A DNA stretch of 64,000 nt from Pilimelia terevasa (GCF_014647915.1 NZ_BMQC01000008.1:154911-218910); one strand, 5' to 3'; shown: positions 25,721 through 34,578, counted from the first letter of the stretch. Notes: a model not told the origin generated them from the letters alone. Numbers and translations are program-made.

Positions 25721-26305
25721 TCAGAGGTACTGGCCCGTGCCCGAGTGGGGGGCGGGGCGGTCGCCGGCCACCGGCTCCGCCGGGACGGCGCCCGGCGGCA
25801 GCGCCGGCCGCCCGCGCATCTGCTCCAACTGCATCCGCGCCGCCATCTGCTGGGCGACGAGGGTGGCCTGGATGCCGTGGAACAGCCCCTCCAGCCAGCC
25901 GACGAGCTGCGCCTGGGCGATCCGCAGCTCCGGCTCGCTGGGCGTGCTGCCCTCCTCGAACGGCAGCGACAGCCGCTCCAGCTCGCTCTGGAGCTCCGGC
26001 GCCAGGCCATCCTCCAGTTCGGTGATCGAGCGGCGGTGGATGTCGGCGAGGCGCTGCCGGCCGGCCTCGTCCAGCGGCGCCGCCCGGACCTCCTCCAGAA
26101 GCTGTTTGATCATGCTGCCGACGCGCATCACCTTCGCCGGCTGTTCGATGAGGCGGGCGGGGTCGTCGCCGTCGGCGTCCCCGGCCCCCTCCGCCATCTT
26201 CACCGGGCTGCCGTCGGGGCCGACCACCACGACGGTCGGCTGCTGCGGCTGGTCGGGGGAGGCGGCGTTCTTGGCGGGGGTGGACTGCGGTGCGTCGTCG
26301 GTCAT
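25721..26305 (-). CDS. bpa: Bacterial proteasome activator
   Basis: A 194-residue Bpa (PafE) protein: an ATP-independent ring that opens the actinobacterial 20S proteasome. It has a disordered N-terminus (about 1-60), a four-helix core (IKQLLEEVRAAPLDEAGRQR ... LVGWLEGLFHGIQATLVAQQ) and a C-terminal GTGQYL. The terminal GQYL motif is the known docking element for the proteasome alpha-ring. The ATG at 26305 follows CAAGAT (26313-26318 on this strand) by 7 bp. The proteasome genes are not in the window. Confidence 0.93.
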   Translation of the reverse strand: MTDDAPQSTPAKNAASPDQPQQPTVVVVGPDGSPVKMAEGAGDADGDDPARLIEQPAKVMRVGSMIKQLLEEVRAAPLDEAGRQRLADIHRRSITELEDGLAPELQSELERLSLPFEEGSTPSEPELRIAQAQLVGWLEGLFHGIQATLVAQQMAARMQLEQMRGRPALPPGAVPAEPVAGDRPAPHSGTGQYL

Positions 26306-26808
26306 GGGGTCCATCTTGGCGCACGCTCGCGCGGCCTGCCACCGCGCCACCGGCGGCGGTACCCGTGGACGAATGTGCTCTTTACGGTCGCTCGGGGACG
26401 CGGGGCTCGCTTGTGGCACGACTGTTCGGCTAGCGTCCCCCGTAGTCGTCCGCCTCCGCGCCGCGCGGCCCTCACCGGCCGGCCCGGCAGCGGGGGGACC
26501 CGTCGGCCCGGCGCTTGGATCGTTCTTCCGGGCGCCGCGGTACGCGTCGGCCGTGTCCGCGGGGTACGTCCCGCGGAGACCGTTCTGTGGGGGAGCGGTG
26601 CGGCCGGGGCAGCGGCGGGGCTGGCACCCGCACCCGTCGCCGATGGCGGGCCCGGCGCCATGGGGCGACAGGGGGCGGTCGCCGTCCGTCCGGCCAGGAG
26701 GCGCCGGCGGGAGGTGGATCGAGGCCCTTCGCTGGTTGACGGCAGGGTACGGGGGACTGTACAACCGCGAATCGGGGCGTAAACGGGTAGGCATACTGGG
26801 GAGGACCC
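26306..26808. other. 503-bp intergenic region between bpa and the substrate-binding lipoprotein
   Basis: No supported gene. It contains a perfect inverted repeat at 26557-26576 (arms CCGCGGG and CCCGCGG around GTACGT), a TAGCGT hexamer near 26430, and CATACT (26792-26797) just before the lipoprotein ribosome binding site. It is probably regulatory DNA for the plus-strand lipoprotein gene. Confidence 0.5.
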
Positions 26809-27999
26809 GTGTCGCAAATCAAGTGCCGGCGTGCGCTCCGGCTGCTCGCCGGCGCGGTGGTCGTCGTGACCCTGGGCGGGTGCGGCGCGTCCGCCGAGCC
26901 GGGCGACGAGGTCGCGGCGGTCAGCGACCGGACCGTGTCCGTCGGCCTGCTGCTGCCCACCTCCGGCGTCAACAAGGCCGTGGGCGACGACATGCGGCGC
27001 GGCTTCGCGCTGTACCTGCGCCGGCACGGCGGCATCCTCGGCGGCCACCGCGTCCAGGTGGAGACCGCCGACGAGGGCGAGACCGCCGACAGCGGCCGGG
27101 CCGGCCTGGCCGAACTGGTCGGCAAGGGGGTGGCCGCCGTGGCGGGCGTCGCCTCGCCGGACGTCCTCAGCGCGCTGCGCGACCCGATCCGGGCGGCGAA
27201 GATCCCGCTGATCGGCGTGAACGGCTCTCCGGCGAGCCTCCAGGGCGAGATCTTCGTCTGGCGCACGTCCTACGTGGGCACCGACCCCGGCCTGGCGATG
27301 GGCCGGTACATGGCGGAGAACGTCAGCGGCCGGGTGGTCATGGTGCTGCCGGACCAGCGCGGCGGGCAGGACGTGCTCGACGGGTTCCGGGACGGCTTCG
27401 GCACCGACGCCCGGCTGGACCGGGAGCCGATGTTCGCGGGCGCCGCCGCCAACCCGGGCAAGGGCGCGTACGCGGGCCTGGTCCGGCAGATCCGGCAGCG
27501 CCGCCCGGCGGCGGTGTTCGCGGCACTGACCGGTCCGGCGGCGGCGGAGTTCGTCCGGGAGTACCGGTCGGCGGGCGTCACGGCCGGCCTGTACGGCACC
27601 GGGTTCCTGACCGAGGGCACCGGCGTCGCCGAGGCGGGCGCCCCGGCCGTGGGCATCACCACGGCGCTGAACTACTCGGCCGACCTGCCGTACCCGGCCA
27701 ACCGGGTCTTCGCCTCCGCGTACCGCAAGGAGCACGGCGCGGCGCCGACGACCTACGCGATGGCCGCCTACGACGCCGCGGCCGTGCTGGACCGGGCGGT
27801 CCAGCTCGCCAAGGGTGACCTGAGCGCCCAGACCATCAACCTGCACCTGGGCCGCGTCGGCCAGGTCGACAGCCCGCGCGGGCTGTGGCAGTTCAACCAG
27901 TCCCGCACGCCCCAGCAGAAGTGGTACCTGCGCGAGGTCCGGGCCGACGGCCAGGTCACCTCCAACGTCGTCATCCGCGAACTGGCGACCCTCGGTTGA
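26809..27999 (+). CDS. Branched-chain amino-acid-type ABC substrate-binding lipoprotein
   Basis: A 396-residue type I periplasmic-binding-fold protein anchored as a lipoprotein: signal peptide with lipobox LGGC, lipidated Cys 25. Ligand-domain landmarks are SVGLLLPTSGVNKAVGDDMRRG, VAAVAGVASPDVLSAL and GVTAGLYGTGFLTEG. No permease or ATPase genes are adjacent, so it is an orphan binding protein that may work with a distant transporter or as a receptor. GGGGAGG lies 5 bp before the GTG start. Confidence 0.88.
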   Translation: MSQIKCRRALRLLAGAVVVVTLGGCGASAEPGDEVAAVSDRTVSVGLLLPTSGVNKAVGDDMRRGFALYLRRHGGILGGHRVQVETADEGETADSGRAGLAELVGKGVAAVAGVASPDVLSALRDPIRAAKIPLIGVNGSPASLQGEIFVWRTSYVGTDPGLAMGRYMAENVSGRVVMVLPDQRGGQDVLDGFRDGFGTDARLDREPMFAGAAANPGKGAYAGLVRQIRQRRPAAVFAALTGPAAAEFVREYRSAGVTAGLYGTGFLTEGTGVAEAGAPAVGITTALNYSADLPYPANRVFASAYRKEHGAAPTTYAMAAYDAAAVLDRAVQLAKGDLSAQTINLHLGRVGQVDSPRGLWQFNQSRTPQQKWYLREVRADGQVTSNVVIRELATLG

Positions 28000-28013
28000 C
28001 CGGCCGCGCCGGG

Positions 28014-28832
28014 TCAGCGGCGCAGTTCGGCGACGCAGCACTTCACGCTGCCGCCGCCCTTCTTCAGCTCGGACAGGTCGACGGGCACCGGGTGGTAGCC
28101 GGCGGCGGCCAGCGTGCGGGCCAGGCCGGCGCACTCGGTGTTGAGCACGACGTTGCGGCCGTCGCTGACCAGGTTCAGGCCGAACGCCATCGCGTCCTCG
28201 CGCGGCGCGACGACGGCGTCGGGGAACAGTTGGCGCAGCACCCGCTGCGAGGAGTCCGAGAAGGCCGCGGGGTAGTAGACGACGTTGCCGTCGTCGAGCG
28301 CGGCCAGTGCCGTGTCGAGGTGGTAGAAGTGCGGGTCGACCAGCTTGAGGCTGATCACCGGGCGGCCGAGGGCCTCCTGGGCCTCGCCGTGGGCGTCGGT
28401 CTCGGTGCGGAAACCGAAGCCGGCCAGGATCAGGCCGCCGTGGGCGGCGGGCAGGTACGCGAAGTCGCCCTCGCCCTCGTTGACGACCGTCGGCGGGACG
28501 AACCGCCAGCCGGCGTCCTCGTAGAACCGCTGGTGCGCCTTGGCCTCCGCGGCGCGCTGCGGGTACTTGAACTGGGCGCCGTAGGCCACCCCGTCGACCA
28601 CGAAGGCGCCGTTGGCGGCGAAGACCATGTCGGGCAGGCCGGGCTCGGGCGCCAGCTCGCACACCTCGTGGCCCAGGCCGGCGAGGGTGTCGCGCAGGTC
28701 GGTCCACTGCGCGACCGCGTGGGCGGTGTCGACCGCGATGTCCGGGTCCATCCACGGATTGATCACGTACTCCACGGTGAAGTGGGTAGGCGGGCACAGC
28801 AGGTAGCTCCGCTGCCGGGCGAGTCGTTCCAT
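28014..28832 (-). CDS. Dimethylarginine dimethylaminohydrolase/amidinotransferase-family protein
   Basis: A 272-residue pentein enzyme. The catalytic triad is visible: Glu in NEGEGDFAYL, His in HFYHLDTAL and Cys in GGGSVKCCVAEL at the C-terminus; substrate-binding Asp in MVFAANGAFV. Family members hydrolyse methylarginines to citrulline or act on ornithine/arginine derivatives. An Lrp/AsnC regulator is divergent upstream and is the likely controller. GGGAAGGG lies 8 or so bp before the ATG. This is the second pentein deiminase in the window, after arcA. Confidence 0.88.
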   Translation of the reverse strand: MERLARQRSYLLCPPTHFTVEYVINPWMDPDIAVDTAHAVAQWTDLRDTLAGLGHEVCELAPEPGLPDMVFAANGAFVVDGVAYGAQFKYPQRAAEAKAHQRFYEDAGWRFVPPTVVNEGEGDFAYLPAAHGGLILAGFGFRTETDAHGEAQEALGRPVISLKLVDPHFYHLDTALAALDDGNVVYYPAAFSDSSQRVLRQLFPDAVVAPREDAMAFGLNLVSDGRNVVLNTECAGLARTLAAAGYHPVPVDLSELKKGGGSVKCCVAELRR

Positions 28833-28856
28833 CGGCTGTCCCTTCCCGTATCCCTC

Positions 28857-28870
28857 GTCACCTAAGTGAC
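28857..28870. promoter_or_regulatory. Inverted repeat GTCAC-CTAA-GTGAC in the amidinohydrolase/Lrp divergent region
   Basis: Perfect 5-bp arms with a 4-bp spacer, 25 bp upstream of the amidinohydrolase start. A related GTGACTAAG occurs at 28911-28919. Good candidates for Lrp-type binding sites; the same GTCAC-N4-GTGAC pattern recurs at 44413-44426. Confidence 0.45.
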
Positions 28871-28978
28871 TGCACGACGCCGCCCCGGGGCCGGATCCGG
28901 CCTCAGTGCGGTGACTAAGAGTAAGTAGCGTGCCGGCTGCACAAACAGTAGGCAATCTTGCGTGGGAGCGTCGGAACA

Positions 28979-29437
28979 TTGCGTATTGATCCCGTGGACC
29001 AGCAGATCGTTGCCAGTCTGGTCGCCAACGCGCGCATCTCGTACGCCGAGATCGGCGCGCGGGTCTCGCTGTCCGCGCCGGCCGTGAAGCGGCGGGTGGA
29101 CCGGCTGCGCGCGCACGGGGTCATCCGGGGCTTCACCGCCGTGGTGGACCCGGCCGCCGTGGGCTGGTCGACCGAGGCGTTCGTGGAGCTGTACTGCTCG
29201 GGCCGGACCTCGCGGTCGCAGCTCGCCGCCGCGGTCCGCCGGCACCCGGAGGTGGTGGCCGCCTACACGGTGTCGGGGCAGGCCGACGCGCTGGTCCACC
29301 TGCGCGCGGCCGACATCTCCCACATGGAGCGGATCCTCCAGCGGCTGCGCGGCGAGCCGTTCGTCGCCTCCACCCGCAGCCTGATCGTCCTCTCCCGCCT
29401 GACCGAGCCCCCGGCGCAGGTCTTCCCGGAGGGGTAG
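28979..29437 (+). CDS. Lrp/AsnC family transcriptional regulator
   Basis: A 152-residue regulator with an N-terminal winged HTH ([20 protein letters not shown] ... [11 protein letters not shown]) and a C-terminal RAM/effector domain ([13 protein letters not shown] ... [19 protein letters not shown]). It probably senses an amino acid and controls the divergent amidinohydrolase. The start is uncertain: TTG 28979 has GGGAG 10 bp upstream; GTG 28994 would shorten it by five residues. Confidence 0.88.
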   Translation: MRIDPVDQQIVASLVANARISYAEIGARVSLSAPAVKRRVDRLRAHGVIRGFTAVVDPAAVGWSTEAFVELYCSGRTSRSQLAAAVRRHPEVVAAYTVSGQADALVHLRAADISHMERILQRLRGEPFVASTRSLIVLSRLTEPPAQVFPEG

Positions 29438-29449
29438 CCGGCCACTCTG

Positions 29450-29477
29450 CTCAGCCCGGCGGCCCGGCTGCCGATCG
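29450..29477 (+). promoter_or_regulatory. Sigma-28/FliA-like promoter of the chemoreceptor gene
   Basis: CTCA (29450-29453), a 16-bp spacer and GCCGATCG (29470-29477). Flagellar sigma-28 -10 elements read GCCGATAA, and motile Actinoplanes are, as I recall, described with CTCA-N15-17-GCCGATAA. The element ends 7 bp before the ATG. Confidence 0.55.
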
Positions 29478-29484
29478 GGCCGTC

Positions 29485-31098
29485 ATGCCGTCACTGCGAA
29501 ACCTCCGGGTCGGAACGAAGCTCGTCGTCAACGCCGGGGTCGCCCTGAGCCTGCTCACCGCGGTGGCCGCCATCGGCTACCTGGCCTCGCGCGACGGCGA
29601 GGCCGCCGCCGACCGCGCCGTGCGGGCCACGGAGCTGTCCCGCGACGTCACCGCGCTGACCTACCGCGCCGCCGACCTCAACGGCTGGCAGACGGCCTAC
29701 GCGCTCGACGTCGGCCGGCACGGCCCGGCCGCGGCGGGGGACACCGCCGCCAACCGGCAGGCGTTCCTGGTCGCGGCCGCGGTGGTGGAGACCGAGTACG
29801 CCCGCACGTACGCGGAGATGGTCAGCCCCGAGGCGCGCGCCCACGCCGCGGCGTTCCGGACGGCGTTCGCCGACTTCATGGCGCTGGACGCCCGGATCGT
29901 GGCCCGGTACCGCACCGGCCGCCCCGCGGACCGCGCCGCCGCCGACGCCCTGGTCGTCGGCGACGCGGTGGCGACCTACCAGCGGATGGTGCGCGAGGGG
30001 GAGGCCGCCGGCAGGGCGTCGGTCGCCCGGGCCGACGGGATCCGGCAGGAGTTCGCCGCCAGCAGCGCCGCCGAGCGCGGCTGGATCCCGGCCATGGCCA
30101 TGGCCGCGGCCCTGCTGATGGTGCTGGGCGCGGTGTTCGTCCAGCGCAGCATCGTGCCGCCGCTGCGCCGGGTGTCCGCCGTGCTGCGGGCGATGGCCGA
30201 GGGCGACCTGACCACGTCCGCCGCGGTCGCCCAGACCGACGAGATCGGCGAGATGGCCGGCGCGCTCGACCAGGCCAACGCCCGGACCCGGGACACCCTG
30301 GCGGAGGTCGGCGACCACGCCCGGACCGTGGCCGCCAGCGCCGAGGAGCTGTCCGTCACCAGCCGCGAGATCGCCCTCTCCTCCGGCGAGTCGGCGACCC
30401 AGGCCGGCATCGTCGCCGCCTCCACCGAGGAGGTGTCGGCGACGGTACACACGCTGGCCGCGGGCGCCGAGCAGATGACGGCGTCGATCCGGGAGATCGC
30501 CGAGAACGCGAGCCAGGCGTCCGCCGTGGCCGCCGAGGCGGTCGGCGAGGCGCACCATGCCGAGGAGATCATGGGACAGCTCGACGCCGCGTCCGCGGAG
30601 ATCGGCGCCGTCCTCAAGGTGATCACCTCGATCGCGGAGCAGACGAACCTGCTCGCGCTCAACGCCACGATCGAGGCGGCCCGGGCGGGCGAGGCCGGCA
30701 AGGGCTTCGCCGTCGTGGCCTCCGAGGTCAAGGACCTGGCGCAGGAGACCGCCCGGGCCACGGGCGACATCGCCGGCCGGATCGAGGCGATCCAGGGCGG
30801 CGCCAACAACGCCACCCGGGCCATCGGCGCCATCACCGCCGTGATCGACCGGGTGCACTCATACCAGCAGACGATCGCCGCCGCGGTCGAGGAGCAGACG
30901 GCCACGACCAACGAGATCAGCCGCAGCGTCGGGGAGGCCGCGACCGGTACGTCGAGCATCTCGGAGAACATCACCGGGATCGCCCAGTCGGCCAACGACA
31001 CCAGCACGGGCGTCGGCCAGACCCAGGTCACCGCCGATGAGCTGGCCCAGCGGTCGGCCCGGTTGACCGCGCTGATCGGCAGCTTCCGGGTGCAGTGA
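29485..31098 (+). CDS. Methyl-accepting chemotaxis protein
   Basis: A 537-residue transmembrane chemoreceptor: helix 1 at about 12-34, a helical extracellular sensor (about 35-198), helix 2 at about 200-220, HAMP (about 221-275) and a long signalling coiled coil. The conserved hairpin tip is intact ([20 protein letters not shown], then [15 protein letters not shown]). It signals to CheA/CheW. No che genes lie nearby. A sigma-28-like promoter immediately precedes the ATG, consistent with co-expression with flagella or zoospore motility. Confidence 0.93.
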   Translation: MPSLRNLRVGTKLVVNAGVALSLLTAVAAIGYLASRDGEAAADRAVRATELSRDVTALTYRAADLNGWQTAYALDVGRHGPAAAGDTAANRQAFLVAAAVVETEYARTYAEMVSPEARAHAAAFRTAFADFMALDARIVARYRTGRPADRAAADALVVGDAVATYQRMVREGEAAGRASVARADGIRQEFAASSAAERGWIPAMAMAAALLMVLGAVFVQRSIVPPLRRVSAVLRAMAEGDLTTSAAVAQTDEIGEMAGALDQANARTRDTLAEVGDHARTVAASAEELSVTSREIALSSGESATQAGIVAASTEEVSATVHTLAAGAEQMTASIREIAENASQASAVAAEAVGEAHHAEEIMGQLDAASAEIGAVLKVITSIAEQTNLLALNATIEAARAGEAGKGFAVVASEVKDLAQETARATGDIAGRIEAIQGGANNATRAIGAITAVIDRVHSYQQTIAAAVEEQTATTNEISRSVGEAATGTSSISENITGIAQSANDTSTGVGQTQVTADELAQRSARLTALIGSFRVQ

Positions 31099-31197
31099 CG
31101 GCCGGCCGCCCGGCCGCGCCGCCGGAGAACCGCGCGCCGTCGGCGGGGCGGGGCGGCGGCGCTCCCGCGGGGCAACGGCGGTCGGTATGGTGTGTCC

Positions 31198-32601
31198 ATG
31201 ACTGTCGATATGGAGGATGCCGTGATCAGCGGAACGGACGGATCGGCTGCCGCTTCGGCCGCCCCCGGCGCCCGTCCGCTGCTGCCGGTGGTGGGCGGCG
31301 GCGTCCCGGTGCCGGTGGTGACCGGCGGGACCGTGCCGTACGCGAACCTGGACTACGCGGCCAGCGCCCCGTCGCTGGAGTCCGTCGCCGCGCGGTTGAC
31401 CACCGCGCTGCCGCTGTACTCCAGCGTGCACCGCGGCGCCGGTTACGCCTCGCAGGTGATGACCTCGCTGTTCGAGTCCGCCCGCGAGGAGATCTCGGCG
31501 TTCGTCGGGGCCCGCGGCGACGACGAGGTGATCTTCACCCGCTGCACCACCGACGCGCTGAACCTGGCCGCCCGCGCCGTGCCGGCCGGCGGCGAGGTCG
31601 TCTTCCTTGACATCGAGCACCACGCCAACCTGCTGCCCTGGCGCGCCCGCGCCCACCGCTGCGTCACGGCCGCGGCCACGGTCGGCGAGACGCTGGCCGT
31701 GCTGGCGGCCGACCTGGACGCCCGCCCCGCCGCGCTCGTGGCGGTGACCGGCGCCTCCAACGTCTCCGGCGAGGTCACCCCGCTGGCCGACATCGTCGCG
31801 CTCGCGCACGCCCGCGGCGCCCGGGTCCTGGTCGACGCCGCCCAGTTGGCGCCCCACCGGCCGATCGACATGGCGGCGACGGACGTCGACTACGTGGCGT
31901 TCGCCGGCCACAAGCTGTATGCGCCGTACGGGGCCGGCGCGCTGGTCGGCCGCCGCGACTGGCTGGACCGGGCCGAGCCGTTCCTGTACGGCGGCGGCGC
32001 GGTCCACGACGTCAGCCTGGGCGAGATCTCCTGGACCACCGGCCCGCAGCGGCACGAGGCGGGCTCGCCGAACGTGCTCGGGGCGGTCGCCATGGCCGCG
32101 GCGGCCACGGCGCTGCGCGGGCTGCCGGCCGGCGCCATGGAGGCCCAGGAGTTGGCCCTGCGCACCCGCCTGACCGACGGTCTGTCCGCCCTCGGCGCGC
32201 GCATCGTCCGCATCTGGGAGGACGCGCCGGACGTGATCGGGCTGGCGACGTTCACCTTCGACGGGCACGACCCGGCGCGGGTGGCGGCGTACCTGTCCGC
32301 CGAGCACGGCGTCGGCGTGCGGACGGGCCGGTTCTGCGCGCACCCGCTGTTCGCGCGGCTGGGCTTCGGCCGCGAGGGCGCGATCCGGGCGAGCTTCGGC
32401 GTCGGGTCGCACGCCGGGGACATCGACCGGCTGGTCGCGGCGCTGGACGCATACCTCACCGAGGGGCCGCGGTGGCAGTACGCCGCCACCGCCCAGGGCT
32501 GGCTCCCGCAGCCCGACCCGCGGCCGTGGCCGGAGTGGGCCGCGGTGAACCCGGCCGCCGGCCCGGGCCTGTCCCCGTGCGCGGCGAACCCGCTGGGCTG
32601 A
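31198..32601 (+). CDS. Class V aminotransferase, cysteine desulfurase-like
   Basis: A 467-residue fold-type I PLP enzyme. NLDYAASAPSLESVAARL opens the domain; DIEHHANLLPWR supplies the His over PLP; VDAAQLAPHRPIDM carries the cofactor Asp; AGHKLYAPYGAGAL holds the PLP lysine. RTGRFCAHPLF provides a Cys where cysteine desulfurases hold the catalytic one. A Pro-rich tail of about 45 residues is unusual. TATGGT (31186-31191) ends 6 bp before the ATG, implying a leaderless mRNA. Substrate uncertain; no Suf/Isc genes adjacent. Confidence 0.85.
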   Translation: MTVDMEDAVISGTDGSAAASAAPGARPLLPVVGGGVPVPVVTGGTVPYANLDYAASAPSLESVAARLTTALPLYSSVHRGAGYASQVMTSLFESAREEISAFVGARGDDEVIFTRCTTDALNLAARAVPAGGEVVFLDIEHHANLLPWRARAHRCVTAAATVGETLAVLAADLDARPAALVAVTGASNVSGEVTPLADIVALAHARGARVLVDAAQLAPHRPIDMAATDVDYVAFAGHKLYAPYGAGALVGRRDWLDRAEPFLYGGGAVHDVSLGEISWTTGPQRHEAGSPNVLGAVAMAAAATALRGLPAGAMEAQELALRTRLTDGLSALGARIVRIWEDAPDVIGLATFTFDGHDPARVAAYLSAEHGVGVRTGRFCAHPLFARLGFGREGAIRASFGVGSHAGDIDRLVAALDAYLTEGPRWQYAATAQGWLPQPDPRPWPEWAAVNPAAGPGLSPCAANPLG

Positions 32602-32630
32602 CCCCGCACCCCTGACCGGACCGCACCATC

Positions 32631-32658
32631 GGAAACCCCCGCCCCGGCGGGGGTTTCC
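32631..32658. terminator. Strong hairpin terminator after the PLP enzyme gene
   Basis: Near-perfect inverted repeat: arms GGAAACCCCCGCC (32631-32643) and GGCGGGGGTTTCC (32646-32658). It lies 30 bp after the stop codon. The GGAAACCCCC/GGGGGTTTCC base supplies A and T runs on both strands. Confidence 0.8.
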
Positions 32659-32802
32659 GCATTTCGGCCGGTCGTGAAACGCGGTCGGTCCGCGGTGCGT
32701 CTGAATGGCTGACGGTGCGGGCGGACCCGCCCGCCGCGAGGTGTCCGCCGACGCGTTTCGGTGTTGCCGAGCCCGTTTGCGTAGAAAGTTTCCGCAGGTC
32801 AG

Positions 32803-32832
32803 TAGCTATAAGCTATCGACAACTGCCGATTA
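32803..32832 (+). promoter_or_regulatory. AT-rich regulatory segment upstream of the trypsin-like protease
   Basis: TAGCTATAAGCTA (32803-32815) has arms TAGCT/AGCTA around ATA and is followed by GCCGATTA (32825-32832), which resembles a sigma-28 -10 element. No matching CTCA-like -35 is seen 15-17 bp upstream. Only about 30-50% GC locally, so it is probably a promoter/operator. The rest of 32602-32955 shows no supported gene. Confidence 0.4.
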
Positions 32833-32955
32833 TGTGAGCGAGGATGGCCAGGCACGAAGAGGAGTCGCGACGAGCTTTCCGCAGCGCCCGAGCGAGCTTG
32901 AGGGACAGCGCGGAGAGGTATGTGCGACATCTGCATCGTCCTGATGGAGTTGCTT

Positions 32956-33864
32956 GTGAATCGCCGTACCTTGCGCACTGCCGCCCTGTCCGCCGCCGGT
33001 GTCGCCCTCGCTCTGGCGGCCGCCGCCCTCGTGCCCACCGCCCACGCCAGCCCGGTACCCGAGGCCCCGGCCGCCACCGGCGACGGCGCGCCGGCCACGC
33101 CGACCGCACCGGCCCCCGATCCGTCGGCGCCGGCCGGCGCCGGCCAGGCGATCATCGGCGGCAAGCCCGCCCCCGCCGGTGCCTACCCGTGGATGGCGCA
33201 CCTCGCGGTGCAGGCCGGGAGCGGGCCGCTCGTCTGCGGGGGTTCGCTCGTGTCCGCCGACATCATCGTCACCGCCGCCCACTGCCTGGAGGGCGCGACC
33301 AAGGTCGAGGCCAGCATCGGCAAGGTGCGGTTCAAGGACGGCGTGAAGCGGACCGGGAGCAAGTTCAAGTCCGGGCCCGGCCCCGAAAAGGGCGACTGGG
33401 CGATCGTCAAGCTCGACCGCGGGTACCAGGCGCCGTCGTTCGCGGTCCTGCCCTCGGACGCCAGCAGGGACAAGGCCGCCCGGTTCACGGTGATGGGCTG
33501 GGGCGCCGTCGCCGAGGGCGGCAAGATGAGCGACACCCTCATGCAGGTCGAGGTCCCGCTGGTCCCCGACAACAAGTGCGGCCCGGCCGCCTTCGTCGAG
33601 GTGTGCGCCGGGGACCTGAAGAACGGCGGCAAGGACACCTGCCAGGGCGACTCCGGCGGCCCGCTCGCGGTCAAGGCGGGCAGCCGCTGGGTCCTGGTCG
33701 GGGTGACGAGCTGGGGCAAGGGCTGCGCCAAGCCCAATGAGCCCGGCCACTACGCGCAGATGAGCGCGCTGCTCGGTCCGGTGAAGGCGGCGATCAAGGA
33801 ACTCGGCGGGGCCGCGCCCGCCGAGACCGCCGATCCCGCGCTGGCCACGGCCCTGGCCTCCTGA
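32956..33864 (+). CDS. Secreted trypsin-like serine protease (S1)
   Basis: A 302-residue exported zymogen: signal peptide (about 1-32), a Pro/Ala-rich propeptide (about 33-63), then the mature N-terminus IIGGKPAPAG. The catalytic triad is His in VTAAHCLEG, Asp in KGDWAIVKL and Ser in CQGDSGGPLAV. Asp six residues before the Ser (KDTCQGDSGG) predicts Arg/Lys specificity. Extra Cys residues indicate disulfides. The GTG at 32956 has GGAG 6 bp upstream. A short tail follows the protease domain. Confidence 0.92.
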   Translation: MNRRTLRTAALSAAGVALALAAAALVPTAHASPVPEAPAATGDGAPATPTAPAPDPSAPAGAGQAIIGGKPAPAGAYPWMAHLAVQAGSGPLVCGGSLVSADIIVTAAHCLEGATKVEASIGKVRFKDGVKRTGSKFKSGPGPEKGDWAIVKLDRGYQAPSFAVLPSDASRDKAARFTVMGWGAVAEGGKMSDTLMQVEVPLVPDNKCGPAAFVEVCAGDLKNGGKDTCQGDSGGPLAVKAGSRWVLVGVTSWGKGCAKPNEPGHYAQMSALLGPVKAAIKELGGAAPAETADPALATALAS

Positions 33865-33917
33865 GGCGGGCCGCCGCGGGCGGGCGCCGCCTCACCGGGC
33901 CGCGGCCGGGCGCCGCG

Positions 33918-34508
33918 TCACCAGCAGGTGCCGCAGTTCGGGCGCTCGTTGCCGTGGTCGCGCGCGAGCGGCAGCCGGGCCGGGCTCGGCCCCTCGACCC
34001 GGGGCGTGGGCGTGGGGCTGAGGTCGTCCGGGTCCGCGGCGGGCGTCGACCAGCAGTCCAGGGGGGAGGTGGCGGCGTACAGGCACGTGTGGTGCACGCC
34101 CGGCGCCGCCACGACGTGCAGGTCGCGGAAGTGCCGGCGTACCCGGTGCGCCGGGTAGCTGTACTGCGAGCCCCAGGAGGTCGGCTCCCGCGAGTCGACA
34201 TGGGCGCCGACCGTGGCCAGGACGGCCGTGAGCGTGTGCGCGTCCGGGAGGCGGTACGGCCGGCAGTAGCGCACCCAGCCGGAGACCAGCAGGCCGTCCT
34301 CCACCGCGGTCATGCCGGTGATCCGGCCGGAGTTTCCCTCGCCGCGGACGCAGCGCCCCGCGACGGGGTCCGCCGGCGGGCCGGCGGCCCCGGCCGGTGC
34401 GGCGGCGAGGACGACCCCGCCCGCGGCGAGCGCCGCGAGCAGTCGCGTGGCGAGCCGGTGTCCGCGGTGGCGATGTCCCGGGTGCGAGTGTCCTTTGTGA
34501 CTGTCCAT
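33918..34508 (-). CDS. Secreted protein of unknown function with His-rich N-terminus
   Basis: A 196-residue exported protein. The n-region is unusual, with seven His in HKGHSHPGHRHRGH, followed by the hydrophobic core LLAALAAGGVVLAAAPAGAA. The mature part has six Cys (CVRGEG, RYCRPYRL, HTCLYA, DCWST, NCGTCW), suggesting disulfides, and no recognised domain. It ends in NCGTCW. TAAACT (34515-34520 on this strand) ends 6 bp before the ATG, so leaderless. It converges on the serine protease, 53 bp between stops; a functional link is only possible. Confidence 0.7.
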   Translation of the reverse strand: MDSHKGHSHPGHRHRGHRLATRLLAALAAGGVVLAAAPAGAAGPPADPVAGRCVRGEGNSGRITGMTAVEDGLLVSGWVRYCRPYRLPDAHTLTAVLATVGAHVDSREPTSWGSQYSYPAHRVRRHFRDLHVVAAPGVHHTCLYAATSPLDCWSTPAADPDDLSPTPTPRVEGPSPARLPLARDHGNERPNCGTCW

Positions 34509-34578
34509 CTGCACAGTTTAGGAAGCCGGCCGGCTGCCCCGCAGCGGCCGATCGGCTACCGCGGGGCGGCGGCGCGGG

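Noticed and set aside
23292..27818. Open frame of 1508 codons on the plus strand across serS, the HAD gene, bpa and the lipoprotein gene
   Set aside because: Its sequence is Arg/Gly/Pro/Ala-rich without any domain and it crosses four well-supported genes in another frame. Such frames are expected at 75% GC.
32705..32944. 79-codon plus-strand ORF before the serine protease
   Set aside because: It crosses the AT-rich promoter region, lacks a ribosome binding site and overlaps the protease start; no recognisable sequence.
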